64,000 nucleotides of DNA from Vibrio superstes (GTDB lineage: Bacteria > Pseudomonadota > Gammaproteobacteria > Enterobacterales > Vibrionaceae). Under the pieces are notes generated by a model, which did not search any database, was not told the DNA's origin, and saw only the letters and a program-made list of their open reading frames with translations. Below, piece by piece: positions 37,274 to 46,621 of this stretch (within the stretch, counting starts at the first letter, position 1; every line of letters begins with the position of its first letter). Where the stretch lies: the NCBI RefSeq assembly GCF_003569005.1, contig NZ_BCUR01000004.1:956003-1020002 (forward strand). Direction: 5' to 3'. A program made the position numbers and the translations under genes.

Positions 37274-37362
37274 GTGAATTCCTACGATGGAGAGACTTTG
37301 CATATCTTATCGCTCATCCTAGGTTGCGATTTATCTATTGACGCCAGAGTCATTAACCAAGT

Positions 37363-38361
37363 TTATTTATCGGACAAGACCCTCATGTACTCTGTGGCAG
37401 TCACACCGGTTATGCGACGAAATGCCCGAGAGAAGTGAGATATGTTTTGGAACCCAAGTTGCTCGGCAATGTATGTAAGATTTTGACCTTGCTGCATCAT
37501 TTGACAAGACAGCGAATAGAGGACGCTGTCTTTAATGTTTCTATAGGTGGTACTCTCCGCCTTCAGTTTACGCTGGAGTGTTCGCTCTGATAAACCAAGA
37601 ATATCGGCAGCTTCTGTTATAGAAAGATTCTGCTCTCGTGAGTAACTCTCGACTAAATCAAAAACAGTATCCGAAAAGGTGGTGTGCCATTTGGCAAATA
37701 TCTCTGGTTTGGTCGCGTTGTTATCTGAGAACGATATTGCCTGGTCTAATATATCTTCCGAAATATAGATAGCCGTATGGGCTTGGTTGATATAAAGCTG
37801 GCACTGTTTTCCTACGAGAAGGTCTACAAGATCGCAGTTAACCACCTGTAACTTCAGCTCTGATGGCACCCACTGTTTTTGAGTCAGTGCAAAAATCAAC
37901 TCCATCACATAGGCAATGACAAAGGGTTCATGCCATTGAATAGAATCGACAGGTTCATTGTATGGAGAACGACAGAACCAGCTTTTACCATACTCTGAAT
38001 GCAAATAAACCGAGCTACCTGGTGAATCTAGTGTGAAAATCGATTCAGCATTGCTCAGGGCTTCGCGTATGGTGGAATACTCAGAGAACAGATGCAGAAC
38101 ACTTGGGATTGCCTTGTTTCGAAAAACGGATTGGATAATCTCTAGTGTCACTTTGTCACCTAACTCCTTGGCTGCAGAGTAAATCAGACGCCGTAAAGAC
38201 AAAGTAGGGATAAGCTCTTGTTCATCACTCACTATGTCAGCGGGTAGACGATTCTCATTAAGCAGCTTTACTTTGTTAAGACCCGCATCTGTAAAGGCGG
38301 AGACAAAAACATTGATATAGGAAGAGCGTGTTACAGGGACATGATAAGCAGTAGACGACAT
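37363..38361 (-). CDS. AraC family regulator with Arabinose_bd-type N-terminal domain
   Basis: 332 aa. N-terminal sensor of the OruR/ArgR-like type (residues 20-210), then two HTH motifs: SITEAADILGLSERTLQRKLK and NLTYIAEQLGFQNISHFSR, ending FRRITGVTATEYM. It lies directly upstream of the M19-like gene on the same strand and probably controls it. The ligand is unknown. Confidence 0.9.
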   Translation of the reverse strand: MSSTAYHVPVTRSSYINVFVSAFTDAGLNKVKLLNENRLPADIVSDEQELIPTLSLRRLIYSAAKELGDKVTLEIIQSVFRNKAIPSVLHLFSEYSTIREALSNAESIFTLDSPGSSVYLHSEYGKSWFCRSPYNEPVDSIQWHEPFVIAYVMELIFALTQKQWVPSELKLQVVNCDLVDLLVGKQCQLYINQAHTAIYISEDILDQAISFSDNNATKPEIFAKWHTTFSDTVFDLVESYSREQNLSITEAADILGLSERTLQRKLKAESTTYRNIKDSVLYSLSCQMMQQGQNLTYIAEQLGFQNISHFSRAFRRITGVTATEYMRVLSDK

Positions 38362-38486
38362 AGTGACACAAGCTTTAATCAGGAATATCTTTAAAGCTAG
38401 TTGAAATATAAGATCATTTAAAGGTTCATGTTATCCAGTAGTGAAGTTGTATTTGAGACTGACATATAGCAAAGAGTGGATGTGTA

Positions 38487-38588
38487 GTTGCATAGTGAAT
38501 TTGACCACCAGATTAGATATTTGCTATATCTCAGATAATCCATGAATGGCTAATTTAGCAAGGTCTCTGGCACGGTTTTGTCCAAAAG
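38487..38588. repeat. IS-end-like repeat, copy A (102 bp)
   Basis: Matches 47763-47864 over the same 102-bp length, roughly four fifths identical by eye. It begins GTTGCATAGTGAATTTGACC and ends TTTTGTCCAAAAG. It looks like the preserved end of an IS whose body is lost, or a MITE. A shorter relative lies at 57266-57331. Confidence 0.7.
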
Positions 38589-38657
38589 AGTGTTATATCA
38601 CTCAGTAATGTTAACGGTCAAAGTGCTACCTTAACTGAAAAGGCAACCCCCGCTTTT

Positions 38658-38971
38658 TTGAGTGCTAAATTACCACACCGTCTAGACTTGGGCATTTCTG
38701 GCATTATGGTCGTAAGCCTTAACAGTGCGGCATCCAAGAGTCTGAAAAAACAGTTTCAAGAACGCACCGTACAAAAACGTTACCTTGCTATGTTAGCTGG
38801 GTGGGTTGAAGCTGACAGTGGCCAAATATCTGCGCCTATTGCTAAAGATAGGGCGATATTCCCACGGGTAAAGATATGCCACAACGCTTAATGTTGCATG
38901 CCAGTGATATCTATTTTACTCACCCAGCAAGAGGTGAAGCTATCCATGGACAAAGGCCAAACCCGTTTTAA
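38658..38971 (+). pseudogene. RluA-family pseudouridine synthase remnant
   Basis: The fragment begins near the catalytic block LPHRLDLGISGIMVV (family HRLDxxTSG, Asp retained) and continues QFQERTVQKRYLAMLAG. A frameshift near 38865-38880 then moves to the frame reading PQRLMLHASDIYFTHPARGE, the family's C-terminal motif. About 105 codons survive of about 230-300; the N-terminal half is missing. It lies just after the IS-end-like repeat, which suggests truncation by transposition. Confidence 0.8.
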
Positions 38972-39141
38972 GTAGACACTCTCCCAGACTTATTCTCGAT
39001 AACCTTTGCTTTAGACCCTATGTCGACAAACCTAAAGGCAAGTAGGTAACAATGTAAGTCGTTGCATAAAATTACGAAAGGTAACACGTGTATGCTATAG
39101 AATCTGGAACCCCATTCCTGAGATAATATAAGAGCATATAA

Positions 39142-39612
39142 ATGCCAAATAATAATCTTCCATCGTCAGTTATTACGATTCTTAAGCAGACCCTCTATGA
39201 CGGGTTACCTATTTTTATTCACCCTAGTATGGGGCCCTCAAAAACCCATTTTGTAGAAGCCACCGACTGCGTTAACTTGCGGTTCGGAACGTCCACCAGC
39301 GAAGGTCGCTTTAACCTCTTACCCCAGTCAACAAAAGAAGCCTGCCCATCATTGATTAATGCAGGGTTTGAGCTGTGGCATGAAAACACATTGGTTGGTC
39401 TGTTTGTTGTGACGATCAACGATATGGCTCATGAAGGAAATAACTATAAAGTGATTGCATCTATGTGTATGCACTTAGAGCCAGAGTATCGCTCATACAC
39501 ACTATCAGCTTACACCCAAGGTTTGATTGAAAGCGAAGTAGAGAAGGCTTGGAAGAGTAATTCAGGTGACGACTCGTTAAGAGTCATGACCTACATGAGC
39601 CCATGCTGTTAA
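39142..39612 (+). CDS. Unknown 156-aa protein
   Basis: Soluble mixed alpha/beta protein without signal peptide (PSSVITILKQTLYDGLPI; FELWHENTLVGLFVVTIND; CMHLEPEYRSYTLSAY). No motif is recognised; the central strand pattern faintly recalls acetyltransferase folds but lacks an acetyl-CoA loop. It is monocistronic between the RluA remnant and a VOC gene. Confidence 0.6.
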   Translation: MPNNNLPSSVITILKQTLYDGLPIFIHPSMGPSKTHFVEATDCVNLRFGTSTSEGRFNLLPQSTKEACPSLINAGFELWHENTLVGLFVVTINDMAHEGNNYKVIASMCMHLEPEYRSYTLSAYTQGLIESEVEKAWKSNSGDDSLRVMTYMSPCC

Positions 39613-39791
39613 GTTGAACCCCTAGGTTTCGTCTAGATTAAATGAGAAAAGCTGCGTCAATAATCATTCGACAAGCTCTTATATCTTGTGCTGTCTCAAT
39701 ATCAGCTTGGGACAGTGGCACGATGGCAATTTACCATCGTGCCAATTAAGCATCGGGAAGCTAACATCTTTGTTGGCCTCGCAAATCTGGT

Positions 39792-40151
39792 TTAAGAAAA
39801 TACTCGTAGACGATGACCATCAGGGTCAACAGCCACAAAGTTAACACCATATACTGATTCTTCACGCTCTTGAGAAAATTCAATCCCCTGCTGTTGCCAA
39901 TTATCAAATAGAGTATCGAATGTTTCTCTATTTGCTATTGGGATAGAAAGTTCAGTGCCTCCGCCTCGGACTGGACTGCTTGGTGTCAGTGCATCCGCCT
40001 GCTTCAGGGTGATCTTAACGTTGCTGGCAAAATCTAGAGTTGCAAACGTCGGAGACAAAAGCTTGGGTTCGCAATTGAAGGCTTTAGCATAGAACGCCAT
40101 GCTAGATTGGACATCTTCAACATACAGAACGATGGAATCGAGAGTAAACAT
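39792..40151 (-). CDS. VOC family (glyoxalase/dioxygenase-like) protein
   Basis: 119 aa, a single vicinal-oxygen-chelate unit: it starts FTLDSIVLYVEDVQSSMAFY and ends with the family motif YGVNFVAVDPDGHRLRVF. Such proteins act as metal-dependent lyases or antibiotic-binding proteins; the substrate cannot be told. The WYL regulator gene 63 bases upstream is on the same strand, which suggests a regulator/effector pair. Confidence 0.85.
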   Translation of the reverse strand: MFTLDSIVLYVEDVQSSMAFYAKAFNCEPKLLSPTFATLDFASNVKITLKQADALTPSSPVRGGGTELSIPIANRETFDTLFDNWQQQGIEFSQEREESVYGVNFVAVDPDGHRLRVFS

Positions 40152-40213
40152 AATAACTTCTTCACTGGGTATAATAGAAACGAGAGTATAGTAAGAACGA
40201 CTGACAGTTTTTG

Positions 40214-40915
40214 TCAGTAGCGATAAAACCTATTATTGATCTGCTCTAATTTTTCCCATTCTAGAAGTAACTCATGCCGAGACCGTTGATATTTTTGTTC
40301 TACGTGTTGCCAAGTCTTTATTCTGTCTAGCCTAAAGTTGCGAAAAGCTTGCCTTGTTTCACACCATGCAACTAACACGTGGTATTGCTCAAACAAACCA
40401 ATCAGCATGGGCCATATGATTCGTGTGCTTGTGTTCTCTTTGGCATCTAGATAAGTAATTTCCGCTTTGTGCTCTTTTTTAATCGCTTGCTTGATTTCGG
40501 ATAGTTCAACCAACACTTTGGGAATATCGATGATAGAAGCGACACGCACTATGTCTTCGCTGTATTTGACTTGATGCTCTGGCGGTAAAACAGCTGAAAT
40601 CTTAGCAAGAGCATTACCCACAGCCTCACTAAACTCACCATTAGCCTGTTTCGCAACCCACTGAGCTCCGAGCCTTAGAGCTTCAAGTTCCTCCAGGGTA
40701 AACATCATGGGTGGTAAATCAAAGCTAGGCTTTAATATATAACCAAGACCCGCTTCTCCCTCGATATCAGCACCTTGAGATTGCAAGGTAGCAATATCTC
40801 GATAGATAGTTCGTACGCTAACATCTAACTTTCCTGCTAATTTTTCTGCAGAAACGGGAAATTTATAACAGCGAAGTAGTTGGAGGAGATCAAAAAGGCG
40901 TTGGCTTCGAGACAT
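40214..40915 (-). CDS. YafY-like HTH/WYL-domain regulator
   Basis: 233 aa from MSRSQRLFDLLQLLRCYK; the longer open start is unsupported. Winged HTH (SVRTIYRDIATLQSQGADIEG) is followed by a WYL domain (KAEITYLDAKENTSTR; FEQYHVLVAWCETRQAFRNF). The canonical WYL triad is changed here (YHVLVAWC). It probably regulates the adjacent VOC gene, as in many similar pairs. Confidence 0.87.
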   Translation of the reverse strand: MSRSQRLFDLLQLLRCYKFPVSAEKLAGKLDVSVRTIYRDIATLQSQGADIEGEAGLGYILKPSFDLPPMMFTLEELEALRLGAQWVAKQANGEFSEAVGNALAKISAVLPPEHQVKYSEDIVRVASIIDIPKVLVELSEIKQAIKKEHKAEITYLDAKENTSTRIIWPMLIGLFEQYHVLVAWCETRQAFRNFRLDRIKTWQHVEQKYQRSRHELLLEWEKLEQINNRFYRY

Positions 40916-41630
40916 AGCAATACTTGAACCTGACAAGATAGATAATAGGTATAACACATTCATCTTGATTTAAAAAAGAGAAGCCAAAGATAGGTTGCTG
41001 TAGCTCTAGTTGGCAGTGGAACCGTTTAAATACAACAAGACAATGTCACTGTACCCTACCCCAACTAGTACACCCTGCATAGCAACCGAAGGTGGAACTG
41101 ACTATGGCACAGGCTTAGTAATTCCGTTTCGAGGGTTTGTTATAACCGGACTTTTCACACTGCCACTCAACAACCAATTATCACCCAACAGCCTGTCTCT
41201 TGATCACAAATCGGACTTTAGGGTATCCGTCATGCCCTCGGGACGACGTTTATTAATCGCTTGAACATCAGAGTAGTGATCTAATAAGGCATACACTCTG
41301 TTCGATCACATTTAGATCGACTATCAATACTTATGTATGAAAGTCAGCCCTGCAGTTATTCGCTCGAATCATTAGAATACAACCAACCTTGAGTGCTCTG
41401 CTTAAGTCAAACACGATTCATATCTCTATTTAATATTAGTTAATCTACATTAAAGACTTCTTCAATAGTGCTCAGAAAAGAGAACAGGCATGCTTGTATC
41501 TCAAAAGAAATATGGACCAAAGGCATGACGAATATGTCCTAACCAGGAGATGCAGCAAAGCTTTTCTCTATGCTGAACCTCCTTCGAACTAGCGCATATT
41601 CACTCGCCCATAAATAGCACGAGAGGCACT
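40916..41630. other. Non-coding stretch
   Basis: About 715 bases. An 84-codon plus-strand frame at 41010-41264 has no ribosome site, is Pro/Thr-rich and resembles no protein, so it is not called. No repeat is evident. Confidence 0.45.
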
Positions 41631-41948
41631 ATGAATATTACAGCGAAAGGCGTAACCCTAACTGAATCAATGAAAACATTGGTTGCTGAACGGTTTACTC
41701 ATTTAGAGAGCCATACACCTGATATGGACAAAATGCATTGCCATATTACCTACCATGAGAGTTATCAGGAGTTCGAGTGTGAAGTGTCTGTTCATCATGG
41801 AAAAAAGACGTTGTTTGCTAAAGAGCGTGGAGCTGAGTTTAAGTCTACATTGATGCATACTTTTTATGCTGTAGAACATCAACTAGAGAAACAAAAAACA
41901 CAACAAATCTCTAAGCAAAAACACAGTTCAATGCCTCTAGAGCAGTAA
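41631..41948 (+). CDS. HPF/RaiA-type ribosome hibernation factor
   Basis: 105 aa of the short HPF family: MNITAKGVTLTESMKTLVAERFTHLE matches the conserved start. The basic helices that enter the decoding centre are partly retained, and FECEVSVHHGKKTLFAKE is typical. A Gln/Lys-rich tail replaces the RaiA tail. These proteins bind the 30S subunit and inactivate ribosomes in stationary phase. The main chromosomal hpf normally lies in the rpoN locus, so this is probably an extra copy. Confidence 0.82.
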   Translation: MNITAKGVTLTESMKTLVAERFTHLESHTPDMDKMHCHITYHESYQEFECEVSVHHGKKTLFAKERGAEFKSTLMHTFYAVEHQLEKQKTQQISKQKHSSMPLEQ

Positions 41949-42081
41949 GAATTTTACTTTCGAGGATTGATAGATTTCTCAGCGCTCTTGGTACCGTCCA
42001 GCGTTGAAAGCTTCAGCTAGAAAATAGCTAACCCCATCAGCAGAGAGTTAGCTATACGCAATCAATATTAAGGGGATATCT

Positions 42082-42621
42082 ATGTCACTTACCGACAAAC
42101 AAGTTGGTGTTTTGAAAGGAATGATTAAAGGAGGAGCAATTGCAGTTTCCATCGTTGCACTTGGCTCTTTTTTCAATCCTTTCGGATTCGAAGAATTGAT
42201 GACTCCCATCGAAAAGATCAGCATCGCTATTCTATGGAGCTTGATTCCAACACTATTCTTAGCCGTTTCTATTGGTCGCCTAGCTAAGCATCGCTTTTTC
42301 ACAGCGGAAGACATCGATGGTGGTGGCTTATCTGCCGGCACCCAACAAGCAAAGTTATTGCAGTCCCTCTTACAAAACACCTTCGAGCAGACGGTACTTG
42401 CTGTGCTCGTATATTTAGCCTGGTCAGTCGCAATGCCAGCCTCTTGCTTGTCTGTAATTCCAATTGCAGCTCTGGCTTTTGGTTTAGGCCGTATCTTATT
42501 TTTTGCAGGTTATGAAAAGGGAGCGCCTTCGAGAGCCGTCGGGTTTACTATATGCTTTTACCCTTCTATCGCAATGCTAATTACAATAGCGATTGCTATT
42601 ACTTATCAACAGCTTAGCTAG
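42082..42621 (+). CDS. MAPEG family membrane protein
   Basis: 179 aa with four hydrophobic spans, as in membrane-associated eicosanoid/glutathione proteins. The family loop GTQQAKLLQSLLQNTFEQT, followed by AVLVYLAWS and the ending RILFFAGYEKGAPSRAVGF, is characteristic. A glutathione-dependent activity is known for some bacterial members; the substrate here is unknown. Monocistronic, with AAGGGG upstream of the ATG. Confidence 0.85.
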   Translation: MSLTDKQVGVLKGMIKGGAIAVSIVALGSFFNPFGFEELMTPIEKISIAILWSLIPTLFLAVSIGRLAKHRFFTAEDIDGGGLSAGTQQAKLLQSLLQNTFEQTVLAVLVYLAWSVAMPASCLSVIPIAALAFGLGRILFFAGYEKGAPSRAVGFTICFYPSIAMLITIAIAITYQQLS

Positions 42622-43014
42622 TAAAGTGTTCAATCGGATCTGATAACTCGGAGTCAGGTAATAATCTGGGTGCTGTTGTCTATATCATTTCGACCATATC
42701 AAAAGTAACCCTGAAGACTGACGCAGATACACAAAGAGTTTAGCGCGAAAGGACGCAGAGATAGGTTGCCATTATGTGGCTTTGAGTATTTTCGTATGCT
42801 CTCTTAGGCGAATTAGGGCAAGCATATTTAAGCATTACCCTAATATAAACCAAACAAGTAATGAATATCGTCATCTTATTTAGTTCACGATCATCCCTTA
42901 TTTCAGTAAGTCTTGGGGGGCATGGCATCTAGAACAGCACCCCGCAACAGTTCTGCATCACCACCTAGTTCAAGAGGGTGAGCGTAATAACAGTAACCTG
43001 TCTATTTGATTATT
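42622..43014. other. Non-coding stretch
   Basis: About 390 bases between the MAPEG and AraC genes. No supported feature seen. Confidence 0.5.
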
Positions 43015-43800
43015 TTAACTCAATATAACAGTGTTACTTTTTATAAAGTTCAATGGTGTCTGCCCTGTTTGTTTCTTAAAGAATGCGATAAAGGCACTAT
43101 CAGAACAAAAGCCTAGGCTATGAGCAACGTCGTTAACTTGCATTTCTCTAGACAGCAACTCAATCGCCTTTAATAACCGCCATTGATGCCTCCAATCTTG
43201 GTAGGACATTCCAGTTTCTATTTTAAATAGCCTAGTGACGGTTTTAGTGCTAGCTCCAACGGAATCTGCAATCGAAGTGAGGTCTGGCACTAAAAAGCTT
43301 TCTTCCATCAATTGCTGTCGGAATTTTGTAAATCGACGGTTTGATGGCAAGGGTAGTTGGAAAGAGTGGCGTTTAGCGTCATAAAACTCTTCCCAAAAAA
43401 GGGCTGCGGTATTCTGCATCTCATCTTCAGGTTTATCCCATGCCCATAATGCCATCCTATCAATGAGCGCTTTTAGCAGAGCATTCACTTCAATCATTAT
43501 TATGTCACTGGGGCATTTAAACGCAGTGCAATCGAAGTACAGGGAACGGTAAGCAACGACATTTGTCATCATCGCGCGATGTTGGGTAGATGGAGGAATC
43601 CAAACCGCTTTTGTAGGAGGTAAAATGCAGATGGAGTTCCCTAATGCAAAGCTCATACAACCTTGAGGTGCAAACAGTAATTGGCCTTTCTTATGTTGAT
43701 GCATGCCAGAGTCATGCCTGCCTACCTCGGCCGCTATCCCAACAACGCTAATGTTTAAACTATCAGGGTTGAATTGGGTTTTCTGATCAATAATTGCCAT
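43015..43800 (-). CDS. AraC family regulator (cupin N-terminus)
   Basis: 261 aa from MAIIDQKTQFNPDS; the longer open start at 43875 would leave only 24 bases to the divergent MFS gene, so the shorter start, which gives room for promoters, is preferred. The cupin-type sensor reads SGMHQHKKGQLLFAPQG and VWIPPSTQHRAMM. Two HTHs follow (LTSIADSVGASTKTVTRLFK; VNDVAHSLGFCSDSAFIAFF). The arrangement resembles NimR-type repressors paired with a divergent exporter; control of the MFS gene is inferred. Confidence 0.88.
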   Translation of the reverse strand: MAIIDQKTQFNPDSLNISVVGIAAEVGRHDSGMHQHKKGQLLFAPQGCMSFALGNSICILPPTKAVWIPPSTQHRAMMTNVVAYRSLYFDCTAFKCPSDIIMIEVNALLKALIDRMALWAWDKPEDEMQNTAALFWEEFYDAKRHSFQLPLPSNRRFTKFRQQLMEESFLVPDLTSIADSVGASTKTVTRLFKIETGMSYQDWRHQWRLLKAIELLSREMQVNDVAHSLGFCSDSAFIAFFKKQTGQTPLNFIKSNTVILS

Positions 43801-43899
43801 TTGTCCGAATTTTGATGTTTTTGGTTTTAATGTTGTTAATGGGTAAAGAGTAGTCCCATTTATACTGTGCGCCAAGTTAATTCATAGTCAGGACTCAAG

Positions 43900-45018
43900 A
43901 TGAATACTAAACCTTCTTTATGGCTGATGGTTGTCATGCTGATGTTTCCACAAGTCGTAGAAACCATTTACAGCCCTGCATTGGGCTCTATTGCCCAATC
44001 ATTTTCTGTAAGTTATCCGCAAGCAGCGCAAACGTTATCTATTTACTTTTTAGCCTTTGCCGTGGGTGTTGTTGCTTGGGGGATATTGGCGGATAAATTG
44101 GGCAGACGGCCAACAATGATGATTGGTCTATTTATTTACGGTTTTGCCACTTTAGTTGCAATGCAGACCGACAGTTTTTTGACACTTATGCTGGCGCGAG
44201 CACTGAGCGCATTCGGAATAGCGGTTGGCTCTGTCGTCACACAGACGATGCTTCGTGATGCGTTTACAGGCGAGGACTTAGGCAAAGTATTTAGTTTAAT
44301 GGGAATGGGGATCTCAATTAGCCCCGTGCTAGGAATGCTATTGGGTGGTCAACTAACTGCAGCTGGTGGTCATCAATATGTGTTCTTGGCCCTTTTTACC
44401 ATGGCACTGGTGTTATTTGTTTATAACCTGTTTAAACTCCCTGAGACGCAACAAGAAAAACGACCGATAAAATTAACGCAGTTAGCCATTAGTATGCTGA
44501 AAGACAAACAAATATTGCTGTCAGCACTCTTAGTAGCGCTATACAACATTGCCTTATTTTCTTATTACCAACTTGGCGCGTTTATTTTTTTCGGTCTAGG
44601 TTTTGACTCGGAGCAATTTGGTTACAGCGGCATCGTATTAGGTATTAGTACATTACTTGGAAGCTATACAAACAAAGTTCTACTATCAAGAAACATGCCT
44701 GCGCGTTTTCTATTGTGGGTATCCGCTGCACTGCTAACAATTGGCGCTTTTGGGGTTTACCTTAGACTGGGTTCAATCTGGTTTATTGCCCCCATGATAC
44801 TCGTGGTTATGTCATTTGGTGTTGCTATCCCAAATTTACTGAGTGTTGCTTTAGCCGAATATAAACAACAAGCTGGTAGCGCAGGTGCACTCTTCGGACT
44901 CATGTATTACCTTATGATTGGTGGCGGCTTGGCACTAACTGGCGCAGTTCAGCATTTAGGTATTGTACTCATCACATGCAGTATAGTGACTGTGTTGGCA
45001 ACAGTGTTACGTAAATAA
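43900..45018 (+). CDS. MFS drug exporter (Bcr/CflA-like)
   Basis: 372 aa with about 12 membrane spans. The MFS motif A is clear (WGILADKLGRRPTMM) and the early SPALGSIAQSFSV fits the Bcr/CflA (DHA1) group; SISPVLGMLLGG matches the drug/H+ antiport motif C region. It is slightly short for the family (about 390-400). Divergent from the AraC regulator. The substrate is unknown. Confidence 0.88.
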   Translation: MNTKPSLWLMVVMLMFPQVVETIYSPALGSIAQSFSVSYPQAAQTLSIYFLAFAVGVVAWGILADKLGRRPTMMIGLFIYGFATLVAMQTDSFLTLMLARALSAFGIAVGSVVTQTMLRDAFTGEDLGKVFSLMGMGISISPVLGMLLGGQLTAAGGHQYVFLALFTMALVLFVYNLFKLPETQQEKRPIKLTQLAISMLKDKQILLSALLVALYNIALFSYYQLGAFIFFGLGFDSEQFGYSGIVLGISTLLGSYTNKVLLSRNMPARFLLWVSAALLTIGAFGVYLRLGSIWFIAPMILVVMSFGVAIPNLLSVALAEYKQQAGSAGALFGLMYYLMIGGGLALTGAVQHLGIVLITCSIVTVLATVLRK

Positions 45019-45355
45019 TAAGTGACCGATATTGATATGCTAAATCTTCCCTTACTTCTACTATTTTGAATATGACAGTTTTAAGTAGAAGTTCTAACTC
45101 GCTTTTGTCCAAATCTGTGTTGGCGGGGTAGATCACCTTAATTCAGAAATGCCCCATTATCATCCAGAGTAAATACTCTTTCACATATTGTTCAAATGTA
45201 TTTCCCCTACTAAATCTAAGGGGCTAGACAATGCTATTTTTGTGTAAGAAGTTAAAAATCGTATTTTTAGGGCGGGAGGATTACCGTACAGAATGAGAAT
45301 TCTGTCTGTTTACTGGAACATCTAAAAGCAATTCAACAGAAAATGAGTATGGAAA
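45019..45355. other. Non-coding stretch
   Basis: About 340 bases after the MFS gene. No gene or repeat is supported; the terminator of the next minus-strand gene begins at 45356. Confidence 0.5.
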
Positions 45356-45376
45356 AAGGTCGCAACACGCGACCTT
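45356..45376 (-). terminator. Terminator of the Ntn hydrolase gene
   Basis: Perfect stem AAGGTCGC/GCGACCTT, loop AACAC, followed by T residues on the minus strand. Confidence 0.8.
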
Positions 45377-45390
45377 CTGTATACTTTATC

Positions 45391-46422
45391 TTACCACTGG
45401 ATATCACTGTACTCAGTTTTTGACTTGTAGATATCACGATGCGTAAACTTGACATTGGCAAAGTCAATTTTGTTCAGATCAATTTTCTGGATATCCATAT
45501 TGTCAAAGGTGCGTAGGTAGTAATCAGTGTTTTTCAGATCCACTACGTTAAAATAGCCCACCATCTGTGGTTTCGCGTCTAGCCATTTCCAGTATAGAGA
45601 ACCTTGTGGAATATCCATGGTGTTGAGCATGGTCCAAGCGTGGTTGACTGCATCAAAGTCATTTTTAACACGCGCAAAATCGTTGGTGTAGTTCATTGAA
45701 ACAATGTGTTTAGTACGACCAAATGGGGTGCGCTCAAACGCAGGGAAACCCAAGTCAGACCATTTCACATCAGACGCTTCATAATCAGCTACACCGCCCA
45801 AATGTAATGCCGCTTCTTCCATTTGCAGTGGGTATGCTGGCTCATTAGTCATAACACCTAGTTTATTTTCATGGATTTCTGGGTAGCCAGAGCCATCCGT
45901 CCACTCAACCACAATGGCTTTCTCGGTGTCAGTGATCGCTAGGTGTAAGCCCACATCGATACCATGTGCAACAGGCAGATCAGAGTTTTCAACTTTCACT
46001 TTCTTCAGCAGTTCAATGGCTTCATCAACTGACTTTGCGTTTGCCAAAATATAAACTGAGATATTCTGTTGATTGTAATCACCCTCACCAATTTCAGCGT
46101 ATTTACTATGGTTTCCACCACCGCCTAGACCGAGGGTTTCAACGTTTAGGCCTTGCTCGTTTAGACCTGAAGAAACCCAGTCTGTATCGCCGTGCATGAT
46201 GCCAACATAACCGATGCTACCTGTAACACCACCGAATCCTTCATAGTTACGTGGTGCCATGAAAACACGTTCTTCCAATTTAATTGGCGATTCCATAGAA
46301 CGACCAACGATGCGGTTGTCCTGTGGAGTGTCAAAGAAAAAAGTAGAACATGCGTTTGCAGTGCCAGCCAAACCAGCAGAAACTGCTGCAGCGATAGCTA
46401 AAGTTTTAAATGTGTTTTTCAT
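45391..46422 (-). CDS. Secreted linear-amide C-N hydrolase (choloylglycine hydrolase/penicillin V acylase family)
   Basis: 343-aa Ntn hydrolase exported by a Sec signal (residues 1-24, TANA|C). Cleavage exposes the nucleophile Cys25, in CSTFFFDT, as in periplasmic penicillin V acylase relatives. Further family motifs are RIVGRSMES, GLNEQGLNVETLGL and VVEWTDGSGYPEIHENKLGVMTNEP, which supplies the Asn of the active site. It cleaves amides such as bile salts, acyl-homoserine lactones or penicillin V; which one cannot be read. It is divergent from a LysR regulator that starts 200 bases away. Confidence 0.88.
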   Translation of the reverse strand: MKNTFKTLAIAAAVSAGLAGTANACSTFFFDTPQDNRIVGRSMESPIKLEERVFMAPRNYEGFGGVTGSIGYVGIMHGDTDWVSSGLNEQGLNVETLGLGGGGNHSKYAEIGEGDYNQQNISVYILANAKSVDEAIELLKKVKVENSDLPVAHGIDVGLHLAITDTEKAIVVEWTDGSGYPEIHENKLGVMTNEPAYPLQMEEAALHLGGVADYEASDVKWSDLGFPAFERTPFGRTKHIVSMNYTNDFARVKNDFDAVNHAWTMLNTMDIPQGSLYWKWLDAKPQMVGYFNVVDLKNTDYYLRTFDNMDIQKIDLNKIDFANVKFTHRDIYKSKTEYSDIQW

Positions 46423-46621
46423 CTCAATTACCTCGTGGATTTAAATTCTTCGACATCCGTTGCCGTGTTGTCCTTGCGTGGTTTGAATTATTCCAACAAA
46501 CAAGTTCCTCAACAAACCGCTATGAGCACCTTTTGGGTGCTCTAAAATCATTGATAGCCCTTTCATTGTCAATTACACTTTTACTCAATGAGAAAATACG
46601 ACACTTTCACAAAGGGCAAAC

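Noticed and set aside
41010-41264. 84-codon plus-strand frame
   Set aside because: No ribosome site, low-complexity composition, and no recognisable fold.
46192-46444. Plus-strand frames opposite the Ntn hydrolase start
   Set aside because: They are antisense to the signal peptide region of a well supported gene.
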